Assembly (NCBI GenBank): GCA_016714495.1
Contig: JADKDU010000013.1
Coordinates: 1 to 64,000, forward strand
Length of the DNA: 64,000 nucleotides
Reading direction: 5' to 3'
Origin: Hyphomonadaceae bacterium
GTDB taxonomy: Bacteria; Pseudomonadota; Alphaproteobacteria; Caulobacterales; Hyphomonadaceae
Of the stretch, positions 18,011-26,833 are shown one piece after another; the first letter of the stretch is position 1; each line of letters opens with the position of its first letter. Made by a program: the position numbers and the translations under genes. A model generated the notes under the pieces. The model saw only the letters and a program-made list of their open reading frames with translations. It was not told where the DNA came from and did not search any database.

Positions 18011-20203
18011 ATGGCCAGCAAGCCCGACCACGCCTCCCGCGAAGTAAGCGCCTCGCGCCGCGGTTTCCTGAAAGCCAGCGCCGCGGCCGGCGGCGGTCTG
18101 CTGCTGTCTTTCTCGATGCCCGGATTGCTGGATGCATCCGCCCAGACGGGTGGCGGCGCGCTCAACGTGTTCGTGACCATCGCGGCCGACGGCGCCGTCA
18201 CCATCGTGTCCAAGAACCCGGAGCAAGGCCAGGGCGTCCAGACAATGCTCCCGATGCTGATCGCAGAAGAGCTGGACGTGGACTGGAAAGATGTCCGTGT
18301 TGAACAAGCGATGGCCGACGCCGCCAGATACGGCCGGCAGGCTACGGGCGGCAGCAATTGCACGCCGACGCATTACGAGCCGATGCGCCGTGTTGGCGCG
18401 GCTGCGCGGCTGATGCTGGTGCGGGCGGCGGCGGCCCAGTGGGGCGTGCCGGAGGCTAGCCTGCGAACCGCGTCGGGCCGCGTGCATCACGACGGCAGCA
18501 AGCGTTCCATCGGCTATGGCGAACTTGCCGCGCGCGCAGCGGGCATCGCCCCACCCGATCCGGCGAGCGTCAGCCTGAAGAACCCGAAGGACTTCACCAT
18601 CATCGGCAAGCCGACGAAGAATGTCGATGCGCCCCGCATCGTCACGGGCAAGCCGCTCTACGGCATCGACGTGTCCGTGCCCGGCATGCTGCACGCGGTC
18701 TATCAGAAATGCCCGGTGTTCGGCGGCAAGGCAGTGTCGTTTAACGCCGATGTCGTGAAGGCGCAGCCCGGCGTGGTCGACGCCTTCATCGTGAAGGGCA
18801 ATGGCAATCCCGAAGAGCTGCTCGACGGCGTCGCCATCGTCGCCAACTCCTGGTGGCGGGCCGAGAAGGCGCGCGAGAAGCTGGTGGTCAAATGGGATGA
18901 GGGCGCCGGCGCCGCGCACTCCAGCGCAGGCTATGCGGCCGGAGCCGCTGCGTTTTCCGGCAAGACGCCAGAGCAATCTATCCGCTCGGATGGCGATGTC
19001 GACGCGGCGCTTGGCAAGGCCGCCAAAGTGGTCGAGGCGACCTACCATTACCCCTTCATCGCGCACGGCACGCTGGAGCCGCAGGTCTGCGTCGTGAATA
19101 TCACCGGCGACAAGGCGGAGCTCTGGACGCCAAGCCGCATGCCCGGCGAGGCTCGCGCCTATGTCGCGCGCGCCCTGAACATCGCCGAGGCCGATGTCAA
19201 ACTGCACATCGTGCGCGCCGGCGGCGCGTTCGGCCGCCGCAGGCAGTCGGACTTCGTCGCCGAAGCCATCGCGGTAGCAAAGGTCGTGAAGAAGCCCGTA
19301 AAATTGCTGTGGTCGCGCGCGGATGATTTCCAGCACGACTTCTATCGCCCCGCCGGCTGGCATCATTTCAAGGCGGGCATCGACAGCGACGGCAAGCTGA
19401 TCGCCTTCAAGGATCACTTCGTGACTTTCGGCGAGGGAGGCCGTTTCGCGCCCAGCGCCGATATCGCGGCCGGAGAATTTCCAGCCAGCCATGTGCCCAA
19501 TTTCGCCCTCGGCGCGTCGCTCATCCCGCTTGCGGCGCCAACGGGCCCCCTGCGTGCGCCGCGCAGCAATGCGCTTGGTTTCGCTTTTCAGAGCTTCATC
19601 GACGAACTGGCGCATGCGGCGGGCAAGGACCAGCTGCAATTCCGTCTCGACCTGCTGAAAACGGCGCGCACGGGAGCGCCCGGCAATTTTGACGCGAACC
19701 GCATGCATGCCGTGCTGGCGAAGGTCGGCGAAACATCGGGCTGGGGCAGGAAACTGCCCGCGGGCTCGGCCATGGGCGTCGCCTTCTACTTCTCGCACCA
19801 GGGCTATTTCGCCGAAGTTGCGCAGGTTGCGATGAGCGAGCGCACCTTCAAGGTGGAAAAGATCTGGATCGTCGGCGATGTCGGCCGCCAGATCGTAAAC
19901 CCGCTGCACGCAACCGCGATGTGCGAAGGCTCGGCGCTGGACGGCATCGGTTCGGCGCTGGGACAGAAGATCACGCTGGAGAACGGTCGCGTGAAGGAAA
20001 GAACGTTCGCGGACCATCCCTTCATCCGCATGAGCCAGGCGCCCAAGGTGCAGGTGGATTTCCTCATGTCGGACAACAATCCGACGGGACTTGGAGAACC
20101 CGCTCTTCCACCGGCGATCCCGGCTCTCTGCAACGCCATCTTCGCCGCCACTGGCAAGCGCATACGCAGCCTGCCCATCGACCTGGCGGCGCTTGGGGCT
20201 TGA
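18011..20203 (+). CDS. molybdenum hydroxylase large subunit, Tat-exported (isoquinoline 1-oxidoreductase beta type)
   Basis: A 730-residue catalytic subunit. The start at ATG 18011 follows the small-subunit stop by two bases. The N-terminus has a Tat signal (SASRRGFLKASAAAGGGLL) ending near DASAQ. Xanthine-oxidase-family hallmarks: KNPEQGQGVQTMLPML and GRQATGGSNCT near the molybdopterin site, GGAFGRRRQSDFVAEA, LRAPRSNALGFAFQSFIDEL, and a C-terminal GLGEPALPPAIPALCNAI that carries the expected catalytic Glu. The family oxidises N-heteroaromatics or aldehydes in the periplasm. The real substrate cannot be told. The nearby cytochromes are plausible electron acceptors. Confidence 0.92.
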   Translation: MASKPDHASREVSASRRGFLKASAAAGGGLLLSFSMPGLLDASAQTGGGALNVFVTIAADGAVTIVSKNPEQGQGVQTMLPMLIAEELDVDWKDVRVEQAMADAARYGRQATGGSNCTPTHYEPMRRVGAAARLMLVRAAAAQWGVPEASLRTASGRVHHDGSKRSIGYGELAARAAGIAPPDPASVSLKNPKDFTIIGKPTKNVDAPRIVTGKPLYGIDVSVPGMLHAVYQKCPVFGGKAVSFNADVVKAQPGVVDAFIVKGNGNPEELLDGVAIVANSWWRAEKAREKLVVKWDEGAGAAHSSAGYAAGAAAFSGKTPEQSIRSDGDVDAALGKAAKVVEATYHYPFIAHGTLEPQVCVVNITGDKAELWTPSRMPGEARAYVARALNIAEADVKLHIVRAGGAFGRRRQSDFVAEAIAVAKVVKKPVKLLWSRADDFQHDFYRPAGWHHFKAGIDSDGKLIAFKDHFVTFGEGGRFAPSADIAAGEFPASHVPNFALGASLIPLAAPTGPLRAPRSNALGFAFQSFIDELAHAAGKDQLQFRLDLLKTARTGAPGNFDANRMHAVLAKVGETSGWGRKLPAGSAMGVAFYFSHQGYFAEVAQVAMSERTFKVEKIWIVGDVGRQIVNPLHATAMCEGSALDGIGSALGQKITLENGRVKERTFADHPFIRMSQAPKVQVDFLMSDNNPTGLGEPALPPAIPALCNAIFAATGKRIRSLPIDLAALGA

Positions 20204-20447
20204 CCCGATCTAGCTGAGCCTGCGGGTCAGAGCCGCACAGAGCTGGCTACTTGGTGCGAGCCGGTCTCGCTCGTCATTTTTTTTGCGTTGAGTGCGGATC
20301 TCTGGAACGGGCGAGTTCACCGGTGAGCCTGCAGCCGCTTTAGTGGATTGTCTTGCGCAGCTTGGATCCGCCAGGGCTTGCGTGACGCGAACAGCGTCGC
20401 GTTCCAGGTCTATCCACTGAGTACACTGCGTATGTGATGCATCGGGC

Positions 20448-21494
20448 TTAGGCGCGTATCGCAATGCCGGGGCTGCCGCCGATAAGACGGCCCACTATCG
20501 CTGAGGTTGCAAAGCCAGCCCTCATTGCTAAGGCGAGCACAGAGGGCGCCTGCTCGGAGTCCACAGCGATTAACAAGCCGCCGCTCGTTTGCGGATCGCA
20601 AAGCACATCGCGCCGCCAGCCCTCAAAGCCAACCGGCGCTTGCACCGCTTCTCCGTAGCTGTCCCAATTTCTTGCTGCTGCGCCAGTTCGGACGCCGTCG
20701 CGCGCTAGCGCCTCGACGCCTGGGAGCATGGGAACGAACGCCGCGTCGATCTCGGCCGCCAGACCGGCGCCCCGCGCCATCTCCAGCGTATGACCGAGCA
20801 GGCCAAAGCCCGTAACATCCGTCAGCGCGTGGACGCCATCGACCCCGCTCAGCTTCATGCCCAGCGTGTTGAGTTTGGTTGTCGAGGCGATTAAGGCCGC
20901 ATAGCCCTCCTCATCCAGGCGGTTCTGTTTCAGAGCGGCGCTGTAGATGCCAACGCCGAGCGGCTTGGTGAGAATAAGCAAGTCCCCTTCCCGCCCGGTC
21001 CGATTGGTCAGCAGCTTGTCGGGATGAACCAGCCCGAGGGCCACGAGGCCATAGATGGGTTCTTTGCTGTCGATCGAGTGACCGCCTGCGACGGGAACGC
21101 CTGCGCTTGAGCACACCGAAGCGCCGCCCACCAATATCTGCCGTATCATGTCCACCGGCATGGCGCCGACGGGCATGCCGACGATGGCAAGCGCAAGAAT
21201 GGGCGTCGCTCCCATCGCATAGATATCCGAAAGCGCGTTGGTGGCCGCAATGCGGCCGAACTCGTAGGGATCGTCGACGACTGGCATGAAGAAATCTGTG
21301 GTGGCCACCAGCGCCTGTTCGTCGTTCAGACGCCAGACAGCGGCGTCGTCCGAAGTCTCCGCGCCAACCATCAGGTTTGCAAACGGCGCGGCGACCGGCA
21401 TCGTCGCCAGAATATCGCGCAGCACCGCGGGCGACAGCTTGCAGCCGCATCCCCCCCCGTGCGCAAGGGACGTCAGGCGAATGTCTTCTGGCAT
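20448..21494 (-). CDS. selD: selenide, water dikinase
   Basis: Makes selenophosphate from selenide and ATP. Start chosen at ATG 21494 (MPEDIRLTSLAHGGGCGCK). A longer frame from 21554 exists but lacks similarity. Cys in GGGCGCKLSP replaces the selenocysteine found in some SelDs. Other visible features are DDAAVWRLNDEQALVATTDFF and FGRIAATNALSDIYAMG (ATP/metal binding) and GGHSIDSKEPIYGL. About 348 residues, normal. It diverges from mnmH across a 103-base gap, a standard pairing. No selA or selB in view. Confidence 0.95.
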   Translation of the reverse strand: MPEDIRLTSLAHGGGCGCKLSPAVLRDILATMPVAAPFANLMVGAETSDDAAVWRLNDEQALVATTDFFMPVVDDPYEFGRIAATNALSDIYAMGATPILALAIVGMPVGAMPVDMIRQILVGGASVCSSAGVPVAGGHSIDSKEPIYGLVALGLVHPDKLLTNRTGREGDLLILTKPLGVGIYSAALKQNRLDEEGYAALIASTTKLNTLGMKLSGVDGVHALTDVTGFGLLGHTLEMARGAGLAAEIDAAFVPMLPGVEALARDGVRTGAAARNWDSYGEAVQAPVGFEGWRRDVLCDPQTSGGLLIAVDSEQAPSVLALAMRAGFATSAIVGRLIGGSPGIAIRA

Positions 21495-21597
21495 TGGCGG
21501 GGCTCCAGCTTGCTTGCGCTGACTGATTTGATAGCAGGGCATGCATGACCCCAACAGTGCGTTGGGGTCCGCAATGCAAAGCAGCTAGCCATCTTAC
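21495..21597. promoter_or_regulatory. divergent intergenic region selD/mnmH
   Basis: The 103-base gap separates the start codons of two divergently read selenium genes and must hold both promoters. I see no clear operator palindrome in it. Confidence 0.4.
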
Positions 21598-22686
21598 ATG
21601 ACAAATCCCGGCGTGACTGACGCAGTCGATCGAAGAGCCCTGTCGCAATTTGACATGATCATCGATGTTCGCAGCCCCGGGGAGTTTACAGAAGACCATA
21701 TTCCCGGCGCGGTAAACTTGCCCGTGCTCAACAATGAAGAGCGCGCCAAGGTCGGCGCCATCTACGTGCAGGAGTCACGGTTTCTCGCCCGGCGAGTTGG
21801 CGCCGCGCTGGTGGCGCGAAACATCGCTCGTCATCTTGAAACTTCGCTAGCCGATTTAACGTCCGCCTTCCAACCCCTCGTCTATTGCTGGCGAGGCGGG
21901 CAACGGTCCAGCTCCATGGCCACCATTCTTGCGCAGGTCGGTTGGCGCACGATGGTGCTGCGGGGCGGGTATCAGACCTACCGACGGGCGGCGCAGAAGA
22001 AACTCTATCAAAGCGACCTTGGCGTAAGATTTGTCGTACTCGACGGCGGAACGGGATGTGGCAAGACCGCAATCCTTCAGCGGGCGGCAAGCCTCGGTTT
22101 GCAGGTCATAGATCTCGAGGATCTAGCGCAGCATCGCGGATCGCTTTTCGGCGCGCTGTCGGGCGTATCGCAGCCCTCGCAGAAATGGTTCGAAACGGTG
22201 CTGCTCGACAAGCTGAACAGCTTCGATGTCCGTAAACCCATCCTGGTGGAGGCGGAGTCGAACAAGATCGGCAAGCGCACGCTTCCTCCCGCTGTCTGGC
22301 AGGCCATGCGAAGAGCGCCGCGGATAGAACTGACTGCGCCGCTCGAGGCGCGAGCGTCATATCTCCTGAAGTCCTATGCCGAAGTCGTAGCAGACAGGGA
22401 GCTTTTGGAGGCGGCCCTTTCACGTCTTGAAGTCTTCCCGGGCAGAAAGCGCCTTCAGAGCTGGCGGCTCATGGCGGACGCGGGCCAATTCCTTGCGCTC
22501 GTCCAAGAAGTGGTCGAGCGTCATTATGATCCGTCCTATACACGAGCGAACCAAAGAGATGAGCGGCCGCTGTTCGCAACGCTCGCCCTGTCCTCACTCG
22601 ACGAGGCAGAGCAGGACGCAGCTGCGCGGGAGGTGGTAAACGCTGTGACTGCAATCAGCGCCGGCGCGCATTGGCGTGAAAGTTAA
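21598..22686 (+). CDS. mnmH: tRNA 2-selenouridine synthase
   Basis: Also called SelU/YbbB. It replaces the sulphur of 2-thiouridine at the tRNA wobble position (Lys, Glu, Gln tRNAs) with selenium from selenophosphate. An N-terminal rhodanese domain holds DVRSPGEFTEDHIPGAVNLP and the catalytic Cys in VYCWRGGQRSSSM. A P-loop follows (LDGGTGCGKTAIL, about residue 145). The C-terminus has IEAESNKIG-like and LPPAVWQAM segments, as in the family. 362 residues, normal length. Works with the divergent selD. Confidence 0.95.
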   Translation: MTNPGVTDAVDRRALSQFDMIIDVRSPGEFTEDHIPGAVNLPVLNNEERAKVGAIYVQESRFLARRVGAALVARNIARHLETSLADLTSAFQPLVYCWRGGQRSSSMATILAQVGWRTMVLRGGYQTYRRAAQKKLYQSDLGVRFVVLDGGTGCGKTAILQRAASLGLQVIDLEDLAQHRGSLFGALSGVSQPSQKWFETVLLDKLNSFDVRKPILVEAESNKIGKRTLPPAVWQAMRRAPRIELTAPLEARASYLLKSYAEVVADRELLEAALSRLEVFPGRKRLQSWRLMADAGQFLALVQEVVERHYDPSYTRANQRDERPLFATLALSSLDEAEQDAAAREVVNAVTAISAGAHWRES

Positions 22687-22799
22687 AGCTTTGGACTGAC
22701 TTAAATGGGCGCCGCCTGGCACGGGCTGGCGCCCAAAGCCCACTGCGCATAGGCGTTCGCGCCAAACAGGCTTCGCCCCCGCCCCCTCTTCCAGCCAAG

Positions 22800-22825
22800 A
22801 AAAAAGGCGCGCCAAATCGCGCGCC
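22800..22825 (-). terminator. Rho-independent terminator after ferredoxin gene
   Basis: On the minus strand a 7-bp stem (GGCGCGC/GCGCGCC) with a 6-base loop is followed by six T. It lies 26 bases beyond the ferredoxin stop. Confidence 0.8.
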
Positions 22826-22850
22826 CTCCCCGCCTCATCTCAGTTGAAAG

Positions 22851-23171
22851 CTAGTGCTGGCTCTCGGGCGTCGTCACGCGGAGACCATCGAGATCATCCC
22901 GAACCTTGATCTGGCAGCTCAGCCTTGAGTTCGGCTGCACGTTCTCAGCGAAGTCCAGCATCGACTGTTCCATCGCCGAGGGCTTGCCCACCTTATCCGT
23001 GAAGGCCGCGTCCACATAGACATGGCAGGTCGCGCACGCGCACGCCCCGCCGCAATCGGCGTCGATGCCCGGAACGTTGTGCTTGATGGCCGTCTCCATG
23101 ACGGTCATCCCGTTCTTGGCCTCGACCACCCGTTCCTTGCCGGTCGCGTCGATGTAGGTGATCTTCGGCAT
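22851..23171 (-). CDS. adrenodoxin-type [2Fe-2S] ferredoxin
   Basis: A 106-residue electron carrier with cluster cysteines in DCGGACACATCHVYV and SRLSCQIKV (C-x5-C-x2-C-x(n)-C). The pattern and length fit vertebrate-type ferredoxins such as putidaredoxin and FdVI, which reduce cytochromes P450 or serve in Fe-S assembly. The gene lies 30 bases downstream of a matching reductase gene, so the two probably form an NADH-reductase-ferredoxin chain. The terminal oxygenase is not in this window. Confidence 0.93.
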   Translation of the reverse strand: MPKITYIDATGKERVVEAKNGMTVMETAIKHNVPGIDADCGGACACATCHVYVDAAFTDKVGKPSAMEQSMLDFAENVQPNSRLSCQIKVRDDLDGLRVTTPESQH

Positions 23172-23201
23172 AGGCGTCGCGCCGCTCCTTGGAATTTCGA
23201 A

Positions 23202-24440
23202 CTAACCCAGCGCGCGAGCGCCGATGTCCTTCATGGAAATGGATTTATCCACTAGTTCGGCCGGCGCAACCTGCGCCTGTGACGCAACCAGCTTCTTTCC
23301 GACAATGTATTCGGGCGCGGCGTTGACGGCATCGACCGCAATCACCCGGCCTTCCTTGAGGTAAAACGCGGCAAAAGCGCGGCTTTGCGGGTCGCCCCGC
23401 ACCAGCGTTTGGTCCGCCCCGGTCCACAATCCCGCCGTCTGTAGCTTGAGGTCGAACTGGTCAGACCAGAACCATGGCACGTCCAGCGCCGGGGCTGGCT
23501 GGCCCAGCATGGCGGCGGCGGCCAGCTTGCCGCCCTCGATCGCGTTATGGACCGATTCCAGCCGGCCCTCCCGCCCGTAATGCGGCAAGGGCCGCCAGGC
23601 GACATCGCCCGCCGCGAACACGTCGGGGTGGCTGGTGCGCATGTTGGCGTCGACCACGACGCCATTGCCGCAGACAAGGCCCGCCTGCAAAGCCAGTTCG
23701 AGATTGGGCAGCACGCCGACGCCCACCAGCACGAAATCGGCCGTGATGATCTCGCCGCCATGGATGCGCACGCCGGTCACCTGGCCTACGCCTTCGAACG
23801 CTTCGAGCCGCGCGCCCAGCCGGATATCTGTCCCCGCCGCGCGGTGAATGTGCGTATAGAACGCGCCGATCTCCGGCCCGGCGACCCGCGACAACACTTG
23901 CGGCATCGCCTCCAGCACCGTCACCTTCAATCCGAGCTGCACGCCAACCGCGGCGGCTTCCAACCCGATATAGCCTGCGCCGACCACAACCAGCCGCGCG
24001 CCCGGCACGGCCAGCTGTTTCAGCCGGTCCACATCGGCCAGCGTGCGCAGCTCAAGAATGTTGTTGAGATGCGCGCCTTCAATCGCCAGCTTGCGCGGAC
24101 GCGCGCCCGTTGCGATCACCAGCCTGTCCCAGGTCGCAACCTGCCCGCCCGCAATCTCAACCTGCCGCGCCTGCAGGTCGATCGCATTCACCGTCTTTCC
24201 CGTGATCAGGTCGATCTGGTGTTCGGCGTAGTATTCCAGCGGCTTCAGGAACAGCCGCTCGGCCTCCATCTCGCCCTTGAAATAGGCCTTCGACAGCGGC
24301 GGCCGCTGGTAAGGCGGCGCCGGCTCATCCCCGATCAGCGTGATTGCGCCTTCATAGCCGGCAAGGCGCAACGAATAGGCCGCCTGCCCGCCGGCCTGGC
24401 CTGCGCCGATGATCACCACGCGCTTGGGAGCGTCCGCCAT
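23202..24440 (-). CDS. NAD(P)H ferredoxin reductase (putidaredoxin/rhodocoxin reductase type)
   Basis: A 412-residue FAD flavoprotein. It has an FAD-binding GxGxxG (VVIIGAGQAGGQAA, residue 10), PYQRPPLSKAY, the NAD-binding GxGxxG (LVVVGAGYIGLEAA, about residue 150) and the FAD-binding segment VFAAGDVA. The C-terminal dimerisation domain has WFWSDQFDLKLQTAG, typical for this class. It transfers electrons from NAD(P)H to the adjacent ferredoxin. Confidence 0.93.
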   Translation of the reverse strand: MADAPKRVVIIGAGQAGGQAAYSLRLAGYEGAITLIGDEPAPPYQRPPLSKAYFKGEMEAERLFLKPLEYYAEHQIDLITGKTVNAIDLQARQVEIAGGQVATWDRLVIATGARPRKLAIEGAHLNNILELRTLADVDRLKQLAVPGARLVVVGAGYIGLEAAAVGVQLGLKVTVLEAMPQVLSRVAGPEIGAFYTHIHRAAGTDIRLGARLEAFEGVGQVTGVRIHGGEIITADFVLVGVGVLPNLELALQAGLVCGNGVVVDANMRTSHPDVFAAGDVAWRPLPHYGREGRLESVHNAIEGGKLAAAAMLGQPAPALDVPWFWSDQFDLKLQTAGLWTGADQTLVRGDPQSRAFAAFYLKEGRVIAVDAVNAAPEYIVGKKLVASQAQVAPAELVDKSISMKDIGARALG

Positions 24441-24608
24441 CCTGTTCCCTTCCCGAGAAGCCCGGGTTCTAGCATGGGCGCGCGCTTAGAACAGACCGGC
24501 GCGCCAGCCAAATGGCGCCGCGTTTCGCAGCACGCATTGCGGGCCGTTCGACATCAATGAGGATCATCGAACCTGGCCCGGGGCCGAATTGCCGTTGTGA
24601 CCCGACCT

Positions 24609-24622
24609 TTGACCTAGATCAC
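24609..24622 (+). promoter_or_regulatory. FNR-like palindrome upstream of cytochrome c
   Basis: TTGACCTAGATCAC matches the FNR-family pattern TTGAY-N4-ATCAA at most positions, about 117 bases before the ATG at 24739, in the gap between the divergent reductase and cytochrome genes. One terminal mismatch. Confidence 0.4.
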
Positions 24623-24738
24623 GCGCGAACCCACGTTCGGCGTCCATAAGTTGAGCCTACCTTTGAGAAGGCGGGACGCCGAAAGTTCGTTAAGGCGCGT
24701 TCCGTGATTATTCCCGTTTGCTGCGGTTGGTGAAGGCG

Positions 24739-25146
24739 ATGGATATGTTCAACAATGACCCGACCGTCTTGAAAGAAAGAACGCCGGAGCGCCGAATCAG
24801 GCGTGCTCTGGCCATCCTTGCACTTTCCGCGGCGAGTCTCGCCGCGCTTGCTTCCTGCGCTTCGGCGCCGGTCAGCGGGGCGGGCGGGCTGACCGATCCT
24901 GCCGCGGACGGTCGGCGCTTTGCCAGCCTCAGATGTGCAAGCTGTCATGCGATGGACCGGGACGAACTGGGTTCCAATCCCAACGCTCCCCCGATGAAGC
25001 GTCTCCTGCCTCGCCTTGAATTCAAGATGCTTGAGCGATCGCCCTCCCAGGAGACCGATCTGGTCCACGGCGCCATGCCGCCCCTTCGCCTGAGCCTCTC
25101 GGACAAGCAAGCGCTGGTTGCGTATCTGGAGTCGATTGCAGACTGA
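24739..25146 (+). CDS. monohaem cytochrome c lipoprotein (CASCH)
   Basis: Start at ATG 24739 with GAAGG upstream. ATG 24745 is an alternative. After a basic N-terminus comes a hydrophobic stretch ending in the lipobox LASC. CASCHAMDRDELGSNPNAPPM is the haem region, and HGAMPPLRLSLSDKQALVAYLESI shows the Met ligand and terminal helix shared with the 12.8-16.2 kb cytochromes, from which it is separated by the hydroxylase and selenium genes. Closest to the 13830 paralogue, which also has CASCHA and an xxPNxxAPP segment. Confidence 0.83.
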   Translation: MDMFNNDPTVLKERTPERRIRRALAILALSAASLAALASCASAPVSGAGGLTDPAADGRRFASLRCASCHAMDRDELGSNPNAPPMKRLLPRLEFKMLERSPSQETDLVHGAMPPLRLSLSDKQALVAYLESIAD

Positions 25147-25239
25147 CCGGCTCTGAAATGGGCGCGTGGACGTATCCCTTTCAGCTGGGCCAACCGTCAG
25201 TTGGCGGGAATGAGTTGACGCGCGCCGCCGCGTCGCCGA

Positions 25240-25752
25240 ATGACTCACATCGGCCTCATTCGGACGGTCAAACCAGCCTCGATGGCGCACCTCGTGCTCA
25301 CTTTCGACCTGCATGATGATGCAGCTACCGCCGCCCTCGGCGCCCGGCTGGGCGCCGCCGCACGCGCCGGCGACGTAATCGCACTGGTCGGCGATCTCGG
25401 CGCGGGCAAGACCACGCTGGCGCGTGGCCTGATCCGCCATCTCGCCGGCCCTGAAACCGAGGCGCCCAGCCCCACCTTCACGCTGGTCCAGACCTATCAG
25501 ACCCCAGGCTTCCCCATCTGGCATTTCGATCTTTACAGGCTCGAACACCCAGGCGAGGCCAGGGAGCTGGGGCTGGAGGAAGCTGTGGATGGGCTCGCGC
25601 TCATTGAATGGCCGGAACGACTGGGCCGCGATCTTCCCGCCGTGCGACTGGAAGTTCGGCTAAGCTTTAGCCAGCAGGGCCGAATCGCCCAGCTTGTTGA
25701 TTTTTGTGACTGGAGTTCGCGTATCGATGGCGACTGGCGCCCAACACCATGA
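25240..25752 (+). CDS. tsaE: tRNA t6A biosynthesis ATPase TsaE
   Basis: The ATPase that with TsaB and TsaD makes threonylcarbamoyladenosine at tRNA position 37. P-loop VGDLGAGKTTLARGL (about residue 50), the switch-like SPTFTLVQTY, and FHLDLYRL-type and EWPERLG motifs (HFDLYRLEHPGEA, LIEWPERLG). The conserved domain begins at MAHLVLTFDL, so an in-frame ATG at 25282 may be the true start. It overlaps amgK by four bases (ATGA), the first gene of a long operon. Confidence 0.93.
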   Translation: MTHIGLIRTVKPASMAHLVLTFDLHDDAATAALGARLGAAARAGDVIALVGDLGAGKTTLARGLIRHLAGPETEAPSPTFTLVQTYQTPGFPIWHFDLYRLEHPGEARELGLEEAVDGLALIEWPERLGRDLPAVRLEVRLSFSQQGRIAQLVDFCDWSSRIDGDWRPTP

Positions 25753-26798
25753 ATAACAACCTGCGCGCAAGCGAGATCCAGGAATTCCTCAGCCAAAGCG
25801 GCTGGGGTGAGGCCGCCCGCACGCCGCTCAACGCCGACGCTTCAACCCGCCGCTATGAGCGCCTGCGCCGCAAGACCGAAACAGCGATGCTTATGGACGC
25901 CCCGCCGCTCGAGACGCAACCCTGCCCACCCGGCGCCGACGACGAAGAGCGCCTCAAACTCGGCTGGAACGCCATCTCGCGCCTCGCCGCCTCGCGCGTC
26001 GAAGCCTTCGCGGCCGTCGCCGGTCATCTGTTCAACCTAGGCCTCTCCGCCCCGAAAATCCTCGACCAGGATATCCCGCACGGCCTCGCCATCCTCGAAG
26101 ACCTTGGGGATGATCTCTTCGCAGAAGTGATCGCGCGTGGCGGCGACGAGATTGCCCTCTATGCCGCCGCCGGCGATGTCCTCGCCGCCGTTCACCGCGC
26201 GCCTGCGCCCTTCACACTGCCCTATCGCGGCGGCGAATGGCCGATCCTCACCTACGATCATCTCGCCCTCTCCGCCAATATCGAGCTGTTCGTCGAATGG
26301 ATGCCGCAGCGCGATCTCAACATGCGCGTCAGCGAACAGACCCGCCTGCGCTGGGAGCGCGTGCGCGAGAACCTGATCGCCAAGGCTGAAGACTATCCCC
26401 GCGCCCTCATCCTGCGCGACACGCACGCTGAAAACCTGATCTGGCTGCCGCAGCGCGACGGCCTGCGGCGCGTAGGCCTGCTCGATTTCCAGGACGCCGT
26501 CCTCGGCTGGGGCGAGTGGGACATGTCGATGCTGCTGCACGACGCGCGCCGCGATGTCTCGACCGAAGCACGCGAGGCCGCTATTCGCGCCTATCTCGAA
26601 GGCACGGGCGGCACGCGCCGCGACTTCGACGAACGCTTCTCCGTCCTCGGCGCAATGAACATGATGCGCATCATGGGCATCTTCGCGAGGCTCGTCACAC
26701 GCGACAAGAAACCCCGCTACGACCAGTTCCAGCCCCGCCTGCGCGGCCTGCTCAACGAAACGCTCAGCCACCCCGCCATGTCCGAGACGCGCGGTTGA
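25749..26798 (+). CDS. amgK: N-acetylmuramate/N-acetylglucosamine kinase AmgK
   Basis: An APH-type (aminoglycoside phosphotransferase fold) anomeric sugar kinase in the MurNAc recycling route that bypasses de novo UDP-MurNAc synthesis. Visible are SDASTRRYERL-like DASTRRYERLRRK near the N-terminus, ILEDLGDDLFAEVI, the Brenner catalytic loop LRDTHAENLIW and the metal-binding LLDFQDAVLGWGEWDM. 349 residues. The overlap with tsaE and the close following murU make the assignment firm. This tsaE-amgK-murU order is known in proteobacteria. Confidence 0.9.
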   Translation: MNNNLRASEIQEFLSQSGWGEAARTPLNADASTRRYERLRRKTETAMLMDAPPLETQPCPPGADDEERLKLGWNAISRLAASRVEAFAAVAGHLFNLGLSAPKILDQDIPHGLAILEDLGDDLFAEVIARGGDEIALYAAAGDVLAAVHRAPAPFTLPYRGGEWPILTYDHLALSANIELFVEWMPQRDLNMRVSEQTRLRWERVRENLIAKAEDYPRALILRDTHAENLIWLPQRDGLRRVGLLDFQDAVLGWGEWDMSMLLHDARRDVSTEAREAAIRAYLEGTGGTRRDFDERFSVLGAMNMMRIMGIFARLVTRDKKPRYDQFQPRLRGLLNETLSHPAMSETRG

Positions 26799-26833
26799 GT
26801 CGAAGCCGTCGCGCCCCATCTTCTGGTCTCGGC

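Noticed and set aside
17990..20017. 675-codon minus-strand frame opposite the molybdenum hydroxylase
   Set aside because: Antisense shadow of a high-GC gene whose plus-strand product is clearly recognised.
22594..22815. Minus-strand 73-codon frame between mnmH and the ferredoxin gene
   Set aside because: It overlaps the mnmH end and the terminator region and shows no recognisable motif.
26516..26833. Upstream extension of the murU frame into amgK
   Set aside because: The nucleotidyltransferase fold starts at the ATG at 26834. The extension is an Arg/His-rich shadow of amgK.
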